Shown here one piece after another: positions 5,708-9,449 of a stretch of 9,449 nucleotides of DNA (its first letter is position 1; each line of letters starts with the position of its first letter). A model generated the notes under the pieces. The model did no database searches. It was not told the origin of the DNA and saw only the letters and a list, made by a program, of their open reading frames with translations. The stretch is from the NCBI GenBank assembly GCA_002390025.1, contig DGRU01000047.1:17790-27238 (forward strand), given 5' to 3'. The DNA comes from Lachnospiraceae bacterium UBA4380 (GTDB lineage: Bacteria; Bacillota; Clostridia; Lachnospirales; Lachnospiraceae). Both the position numbers and the translations under genes were made by a program.

Positions 5708-8122
5708 TCAGACAGTGATCTTTGCCTTGTTCTTTGCCTCCTCTTCCTTGCGGCGGCGCTCTTTGCGCTCCTTCTTGGAGAGGTTGGAATAATCATCTTT
5801 CTTCTTAGCGGGCTGCTGACCGCCGGACTTTCCGCTGTTGCCGCCCTTGCCGGAAGAAATCGACTTCCTTGCGGCATCATCGGAGTTTTTGCGCAGCACA
5901 TACCAGATGGAGCCTGCCAGGCAGACAGACGAATATGCACCGCAGATGATACCGATCATGATCGGAAGCGCAAACTCCTTGACGCTGGCGACGCCGAAAA
6001 TGAACAGGGCCAGCACCATGAAGAAGGTTGTCAGCGATGTAAAGATACTTCTGGACAGTGTGTCCGTGACACTCTCATTGACAACTTCCGCCAGGGTCTG
6101 CTGTCTGCTGCGTGTGCGCAGAGTCTCACGCACGCGGTCGAAGATAACGATGGTCGCGTTGATGGAATAACCGACGATCGTCAGCATGCATGCAATAAAG
6201 GTACTGCCGACACTGATGCGGGCAAATGCATAGAAAGCAAGCACGACCAGTACGTCGTGGCCGAGGCAGATGACAGAGGATGCACCGAAGCGGATATCCT
6301 TGAAGCGGAACCAGATATAGATCAGCATCAGGATCAGAGCAACCACGACCGCGATCAGGGCGTCGCGCTTCATCTCATCACTGATGGTGGAGCTGATCGT
6401 CTCGGATGTGATGCTGTCCTTGTCGACAGAGAATTTCTCTACCAGCTGGTTGGACAGCTCTGTGCTCTTGTCTGCGTCAAGTACGGCAGACTTGAAGATG
6501 ACTTCGTTGCTGCCGGCAACCTTCTGGATCTGGACATTGCTGTCGCCGGTCACTTCCGTGAATACCGGGATGACCTGGCTCTCGATCTGCTCCAGGCTCA
6601 TGTCCTCATTGAAGCTGACACTGGTGGATGTGCCGCCGACAAAATCAAGGCTGTAGTTGAGGATATTGCCCTCGCGCGCCTTGAAGACACCCATGGCGAC
6701 GAAACCAGCAAGCACCACTGCGATGGAGATGGCAAAGAAGATCTTCCTCTTCTCGACAAACTTGATCGGTGTCCTCTTCTTGCCGATGCCGTAGAGCTTT
6801 TTGTTTGTCAGTCCCAGTCCATAGAAAATGCTCATCAGGAATCTGGTCACAAACAGAGATGTGATCATCGACAGGATGATACCGATAGCCAGTGTGTAGG
6901 CGAATCCCTTGACCGTACCGGAGCCCAGGACCGCCAGAACTGCTGCCGCGATCAGTGTTGTCACGTTTCCGTCGATGATGGCGGACAGAGCCTTGCTGAA
7001 ACCGTTTTTGATCGCAGTCTTGACGCCGATGCCGTTGGCAAGCTCCTCGCGGATACGTGCAAAAATAATGACGTTGGCATCAACTGCCATACCGATGGAA
7101 AGCAGGATACCTGCAATACCGGGAAGTGTCAGGGTAATATCAAATCCGTTGAGCACCAGTGCCATCATCAGGATGTAGATGGTAAGTGCCAGAACAGCCG
7201 CAAAACCGGGCAGCAGATAGATCACGATCATCAGGACCGCAACCAGACCGAAACCGACCATGCCGGCGAATTTACTGGTGCGGATGGCATCCTGGCCCAG
7301 CTGCGCGCCGACGATCTGGGAGCGCAGACGCTCCAGTTCGACCTTCAGTCCGCCGATACGGATCGTGGAAGCAAGATTCTCAGCATCCTCGATGGTGCTC
7401 TCGCCGGTGATGACTGCACGTCCGTCTGTTATGGCAGCCTGTACGGAGGGAACACTGATGAAGTGTCCGTCATAGTAGATACCGATAGACTCTTTTGCGG
7501 AAAAGGCTTTTGTTGTCGCAGCGGCAAATGCCTCCCGGCCTTCATCGTTGAAAGTAAGGGAGACGACGATCTGCTTGTTGCCCATGTCATCCTGCTGATA
7601 ACCGGCCTTTGCATCTGCCACCTGTGTACCGGTGACCACTGCGTCGCCGTCAGCGATAATCTGGTCAAGTTCCTTGGTCAGAACATACTCGACTCCGCCG
7701 TCCTCAGTAACTCCGAGTGTGTAGTTTTCGTTGCCTGCATCATCTGTCTGGCGGATGAAATACAGGGAGCCGGGGCGTCCCAGATCCTCGAGGATCTGAT
7801 TGGTCTCAGCGACACCCGAGATGCCGGGGATCTCAATGTTCAGGCGATCAGTGCCCTCTGTATATACCTGTGCTTCCGTGCTGTACTGATCGACACGGCG
7901 CTGCAGTTTATACTTGGTATCATTCAGGTCTTCCTGGGTAGGGGGTTCTTCTCCCACTGCCTGGTAAGTGATGCTGGCACCGCCTGCCAGATCGAGCCCT
8001 TTTTTGATGTTGTGATAAGAACCTCTGTGTCCTTTGCCAAATCCGATCAGCACCGTGTATGCCATCAGTACCGCGATGGCCGCGACGAGCAGAAGGGAAA
8101 TGACCGCTCTCGATTTCTTCAT
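5708..8122 (-). CDS. secDF: Fused SecD-SecF protein translocase subunit
   Basis: SecDF is a membrane protein of the RND superfamily that uses the ion gradient to pull exported proteins out of the SecYEG channel. In 804 residues I see the SecD half: first membrane helix (about 6-28), GLDLAGG at 42-48, an extracellular P1 domain, then helices from about 285 with LTLPGIAGILLSIGMAVD, including Asp348, the SecD proton-relay Asp. The SecF half begins about 460, with SLDFVGG (491-497) for the usual GIDFxGG, an extracellular P4 domain, then helices from about 588 with GHDVLVV (621-627), YSINATIVIFDRVRE (652-666) and TLSRSIFTS with Arg691. Ala656 replaces the Asp usually found after SIN. The tail from about 745 is very basic (KKERKERRRK). 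ATG 8122 is chosen over in-frame TTG 8140, because GGAGGAG lies between them, overlapping that TTG. A promoter and palindrome lie upstream. Confidence 0.97.
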   Translation of the reverse strand: MKKSRAVISLLLVAAIAVLMAYTVLIGFGKGHRGSYHNIKKGLDLAGGASITYQAVGEEPPTQEDLNDTKYKLQRRVDQYSTEAQVYTEGTDRLNIEIPGISGVAETNQILEDLGRPGSLYFIRQTDDAGNENYTLGVTEDGGVEYVLTKELDQIIADGDAVVTGTQVADAKAGYQQDDMGNKQIVVSLTFNDEGREAFAAATTKAFSAKESIGIYYDGHFISVPSVQAAITDGRAVITGESTIEDAENLASTIRIGGLKVELERLRSQIVGAQLGQDAIRTSKFAGMVGFGLVAVLMIVIYLLPGFAAVLALTIYILMMALVLNGFDITLTLPGIAGILLSIGMAVDANVIIFARIREELANGIGVKTAIKNGFSKALSAIIDGNVTTLIAAAVLAVLGSGTVKGFAYTLAIGIILSMITSLFVTRFLMSIFYGLGLTNKKLYGIGKKRTPIKFVEKRKIFFAISIAVVLAGFVAMGVFKAREGNILNYSLDFVGGTSTSVSFNEDMSLEQIESQVIPVFTEVTGDSNVQIQKVAGSNEVIFKSAVLDADKSTELSNQLVEKFSVDKDSITSETISSTISDEMKRDALIAVVVALILMLIYIWFRFKDIRFGASSVICLGHDVLVVLAFYAFARISVGSTFIACMLTIVGYSINATIVIFDRVRETLRTRSRQQTLAEVVNESVTDTLSRSIFTSLTTFFMVLALFIFGVASVKEFALPIMIGIICGAYSSVCLAGSIWYVLRKNSDDAARKSISSGKGGNSGKSGGQQPAKKKDDYSNLSKKERKERRRKEEEAKNKAKITV

Positions 8123-8131
8123 TTTGATCAA

Positions 8132-8138
8132 CTCCTCC
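8132..8138 (-). promoter_or_regulatory. Ribosome binding site that fixes the secDF start
   Basis: The minus strand reads GGAGGAG, 9 bases before ATG at 8122. An upstream in-frame TTG at 8140 overlaps this site and would add MEELIK; it has no ribosome site of its own. MKKSRAVISLLL is a normal start for a first membrane helix. Confidence 0.82.
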
Positions 8139-8153
8139 AACTGAAAACACTCT

Positions 8154-8229
8154 GTGTCCTGCCGGCATTGAGACAGGTCTGAAAACTGTACCGATCCTGC
8201 ATATCTTTATCATGCATTCAGGCAGACAC
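8154..8229 (-). promoter_or_regulatory. Possible structured 5' leader of secDF mRNA
   Basis: The predicted mRNA would begin GUGUCUGCC (plus 8221-8229). Near its end, 16 bases before the Shine-Dalgarno, GGCAGGACAC (plus 8154-8163) can pair with that 5' end over 9 base pairs with one bulged G, enclosing about 57 bases. Inside, UGCAU and AUGCA and also ACAG and CUGU can form smaller stems. I do not recognise a known riboswitch or ribosomal-protein leader. Pairing was judged by eye and not by an energy calculation. Confidence 0.35.
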
Positions 8230-8258
8230 TGTGCCATTATAGCACCATGTCTGCCTGA
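8218..8258. promoter_or_regulatory. 41-bp interrupted palindrome centred on the secDF -10 box (candidate operator)
   Basis: The plus strand has TCAGGCAGACA (8218-8228) and its perfect complement TGTCTGCCTGA (8248-8258). Inside, GTGC (8231-8234) pairs with GCAC (8242-8245), separated from the outer arms by two mismatched bases on each side. Thus 15 base pairs are symmetric about position 8238, inside the TATAAT (8236-8241). The outer arms are centred 30 bp apart, close to three helical turns. Predicted transcription begins within the right arm, so a transcript from this promoter cannot form the hairpin; a DNA-binding dimer is the simpler reading. It lacks a U tract on either strand, which argues against a terminator. 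Confidence 0.65.
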
Positions 8259-8265
8259 TTGTAAA
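8236..8265 (-). promoter_or_regulatory. Sigma-A type promoter of secDF
   Basis: On the minus strand TTTACA (plus 8260-8265) is followed after 18 bases by a perfect TATAAT (plus 8236-8241). The sequence before the -35 is AT-rich (AAAATATTT). Predicted transcription start is near 8229-8230, giving a leader of about 107 bases before secDF. The -35 matches TTGACA at five of six positions and the -10 at all six. No mapped transcript supports this; it rests on motif match and location. Confidence 0.78.
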
Positions 8266-8281
8266 ATATTTTCTGCGATGA

Positions 8282-8287
8282 ATTATA
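8282..8287 (-). promoter_or_regulatory. Second TATAAT upstream of secDF, weak promoter candidate
   Basis: A second perfect TATAAT lies on the minus strand 46 bases upstream of the main -10 box. At 16-18 bases upstream I see only GC-rich bases with no TTGACA-like hexamer, so it would need an activator or be inactive. Confidence 0.25.
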
Positions 8288-8301
8288 CACTTTTGGTTCA
8301 G

Positions 8302-8327
8302 GATTCGGGTCAGCATCTGCCCGAATC
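8302..8327 (-). terminator. 8-bp hairpin after the lipoprotein gene, no clear U tract
   Basis: GATTCGGG (8302-8309) pairs perfectly with CCCGAATC (8320-8327) with a 10-base loop. It begins 43 bases after the lipoprotein stop in transcription direction. The minus-strand bases after it are CTGAACCAAAAG, so a classical intrinsic terminator is not supported, although position fits a 3' end. Confidence 0.4.
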
Positions 8328-8369
8328 ATGCCGATCGGCCCGGTCTCTCTGCCGCGGGACGCAGGCCGC

Positions 8370-9236
8370 TCAGAAGGCGCCCTCCCATTTCTGCCTGAAG
8401 AGTTCAAAAATATCCCGCGCAAATACTCTTCCGTCAAGGTCCAGCCAGCTGCTGGACACTTCGTAGTAACTGCCGTCATCCAGGTTGATGTAGATCATGT
8501 AGGGCGTCCCGAAGGGAAACTCCTCTCCCTCCGTGTTTCCCGGATCCATGGGTGCCGCGTTATTGAAGAGGATGTGGGCAATTTCATTCTTCATATCAGG
8601 GAGATCCTTGTTGAGCGTAAACAGGAACTCTTCGCTTCCATAATAATATGTCAGGCCGGCCGGAGATAATCTTGTTTTTACCTCGTACCCGTCGTCATAG
8701 ACCAGCACATAATTGCCGTAGGGTGTAAAGCCGTCGGGCATATACTGCGGAGGGAGTTCTCTCTTTTCCTTCTCTTCCTCTTTCCCGGCAGACTTCTCTG
8801 TCTCTTTCTTCTCCTCTTTCTTCGCGGATTTCTCTTCTTTTTTCTCCTCCGCCTTTTTCTCCTCTTCCGCTTTCTTTACAGGCTCTTCTGCCTTATTCTC
8901 CTCTTCCGCCTTCTCTGCAGGCTCTTGTGCCTTTTTCTCCTCTTCAGTCTTCTCTTCAGCCTCTTTCTTCTCTTCCTTGTCTTTCTTCTCCTCCGCGGAA
9001 CCGTCCTTCTGCGCATCCGTCTCCGCTTCCTTTGCCCCGCTCTTTTGATCGGCGGATTCAGTCACAGACGCCTGTTCATCCTCCTTTTTTGCAGCTTCTG
9101 CTGTCCCGGCTTCCTCCTGTGCCGCAGCAGTGCTCTTTGCATTCTTTGATAATTCAGCATCCGGTGTTCCTGCTTCACATCCCGCGATGACCAGTGCGGC
9201 GCAGATGATCCATAACGCACATAAACATTTCTTCAT
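8370..9236 (-). CDS. Putative lipoprotein with Lys/Glu-rich repeat spacer, function unknown
   Basis: I do not recognise this 288-residue protein. It starts with a lipoprotein signal: MKK, a hydrophobic stretch, and lipobox IAGC with Cys20 as the predicted lipid anchor, so it should sit on the outer face of the cytoplasmic membrane. Residues about 30-175 are extremely rich in Lys, Glu and Ala, with a 13-residue repeat (KAxEPxxKAEEE); this probably forms an extended or helical spacer through the cell wall. The C-terminal part, from about PPQYMPDGF to the end, is rich in Tyr, Phe, Asp and Gly (YVLVYDDGYEV, YINLDDGSYYEV, SWLDLDGRVF) and looks like a small beta-rich folded domain of about 110 residues. 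ATG 9236 is preferred over in-frame GTG 9275, because the signal peptide then begins properly and GGGGG lies 5 bases upstream. It precedes secDF by 247 bases with its own promoter between, so it is probably a separate unit. Confidence 0.85.
   Translation of the reverse strand: MKKCLCALWIICAALVIAGCEAGTPDAELSKNAKSTAAAQEEAGTAEAAKKEDEQASVTESADQKSGAKEAETDAQKDGSAEEKKDKEEKKEAEEKTEEEKKAQEPAEKAEEENKAEEPVKKAEEEKKAEEKKEEKSAKKEEKKETEKSAGKEEEKEKRELPPQYMPDGFTPYGNYVLVYDDGYEVKTRLSPAGLTYYYGSEEFLFTLNKDLPDMKNEIAHILFNNAAPMDPGNTEGEEFPFGTPYMIYINLDDGSYYEVSSSWLDLDGRVFARDIFELFRQKWEGAF
8817..8933 (-). repeat. 39-bp (13-residue) imperfect repeats in the lipoprotein spacer
   Basis: Three consecutive 39-base units encode KAQEPAEKAEEEN (8933-8895), KAEEPVKKAEEEK (8894-8856) and the decayed KAEEKKEEKSAKK (8855-8817). 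The first two share nine of thirteen residues. The length keeps frame, so repeat number can vary and change spacer length. Other parts of the spacer (EEKKDKEEKKEAEEK) are similar in composition but not in clear register. Confidence 0.7.
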
Positions 9237-9449
9237 AAATACCCCCGCTTTCCAATGCTTGTTCCCCGCGCTCACTGTATATACAGGCGCATATTGGCGG
9301 GCGCGGGACCTATGTCCATATGTGTGAAATCAATCCGTCCTCTTGTCCTTCCAGAATACCAGATAATCGCCTTTCTGTCATCCTGCCGGTCCCTGTGCCT
9401 GCATCATTGGCCCGCGTTTGGTTACTGTTCACGCCCTCTCGAGGGGCGT
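9237..9449. other. Upstream region of the lipoprotein, no supported gene
   Basis: No confident gene or consensus promoter is visible. A 12-bp perfect palindrome CTGTATATACAG lies at 9275-9286, and an inverted repeat ACGCCC/GGGCGT (9431-9436 with 9444-9449) touches the window end. One minus-strand frame is open from the edge to a TAG at 9310-9312, but its 46 codons do not read like a known protein end. The promoter of the lipoprotein is presumably in this stretch, perhaps near TATATA in the palindrome, but I find no fitting -35. Confidence 0.5.

Noticed and set aside
6257..8182. A 641-codon open frame on the plus strand opposite secDF
   Set aside because: It is antisense to an unmistakable SecDF, has no hydrophobic, domain or motif content (rich in His, Asp, Gln, Cys), no clear ribosome site, and long antisense frames are common in GC-rich genes.
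8218..8258. The secDF palindrome as a Rho-independent terminator for the lipoprotein gene
   Set aside because: No U run follows on the minus strand (AATGCATGAT) and its centre is a perfect -10 box; an operator is the better reading.
9275..9286. CTGTATATACAG as a LexA (SOS) box
   Set aside because: Proteobacterial LexA boxes have CTG-N10-CAG over 16 bases; here the arms are separated by only four bases. The Gram-positive type (GAAC-N4-GTTC) is also not matched.
9330..9377. Short minus-strand stretch reading QKGDYLVFWKDKRTD then TGA, which looks like a natural protein end
   Set aside because: A TGA lies directly before it in frame, so only 15 codons are open; a broken gene end is possible but not supported.
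9310..9447. Minus-strand frame open to the window edge, possible C-terminus of an upstream gene
   Set aside because: Only 46 codons, no recognisable sequence, and the length is not surprising by chance in GC-rich DNA. Sequence beyond the window would settle it.
9431..9449. Inverted repeat ACGCCC/GGGCGT at the window end as a terminator
   Set aside because: Six base pairs only, no T run follows on the minus strand, and the plus-side continuation is outside the window.

Overview
The window carries five protein-coding genes, all on the minus strand, so in transcription order it is read from high to low coordinates. The order is: a lipoprotein of unknown function (9236-8370), a fused SecD-SecF translocase subunit (8122-5708), the exonuclease RecJ (5403-3604), a MurE-type cell-wall ligase (3500-1953), and PriA, the replication-restart helicase (1898 to the window edge, C-terminus missing). 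I see no rRNA, tRNA, CRISPR array, transposase or integrase. The DNA is fairly GC-rich and looks like ordinary vertically inherited chromosome.

The likely source is a GC-rich Clostridia (Bacillota) bacterium, plausibly Lachnospiraceae-like. The reasons are SecD and SecF in one polypeptide, a short RecJ without the long C-terminal extension of Bacillus, a MurE with the meso-diaminopimelate signature DNPR, strong AGGAGG-type ribosome sites and a TTG start on priA. The family assignment is inference from sequence style and gene content; no database was consulted.

Region by region. 9237-9449 has no convincing gene and holds a few small palindromes. The lipoprotein has a lipobox signal, a long Lys/Glu-rich spacer with a 13-residue repeat, and a roughly 110-residue C-terminal domain I do not recognise. 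8123-8369 holds the best regulatory signal: a TTTACA/TATAAT promoter for secDF whose -10 box lies at the centre of a 41-bp interrupted palindrome, with a third related half-site in the predicted leader. secDF is intact, but its SecF half has Ala where SecF proteins normally have the proton-relay Asp. 5404-5707 is a gene-free gap with two hairpins. recJ, murE and priA follow with gaps of 103 and 54 bases and probably share transcription. Five tandem 8-bp units overlap the recJ stop codon.

Functionally the genes combine protein export (SecDF, lipoprotein), DNA repair and replication restart (RecJ, PriA) and peptidoglycan precursor synthesis (MurE). I see no dedicated defence or mobile system. 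The items most worth following are the secDF operator-like palindrome with its leader, the SecF Asp-to-Ala change, the repeat-bearing linker in PriA, and the atypical MurE motif.
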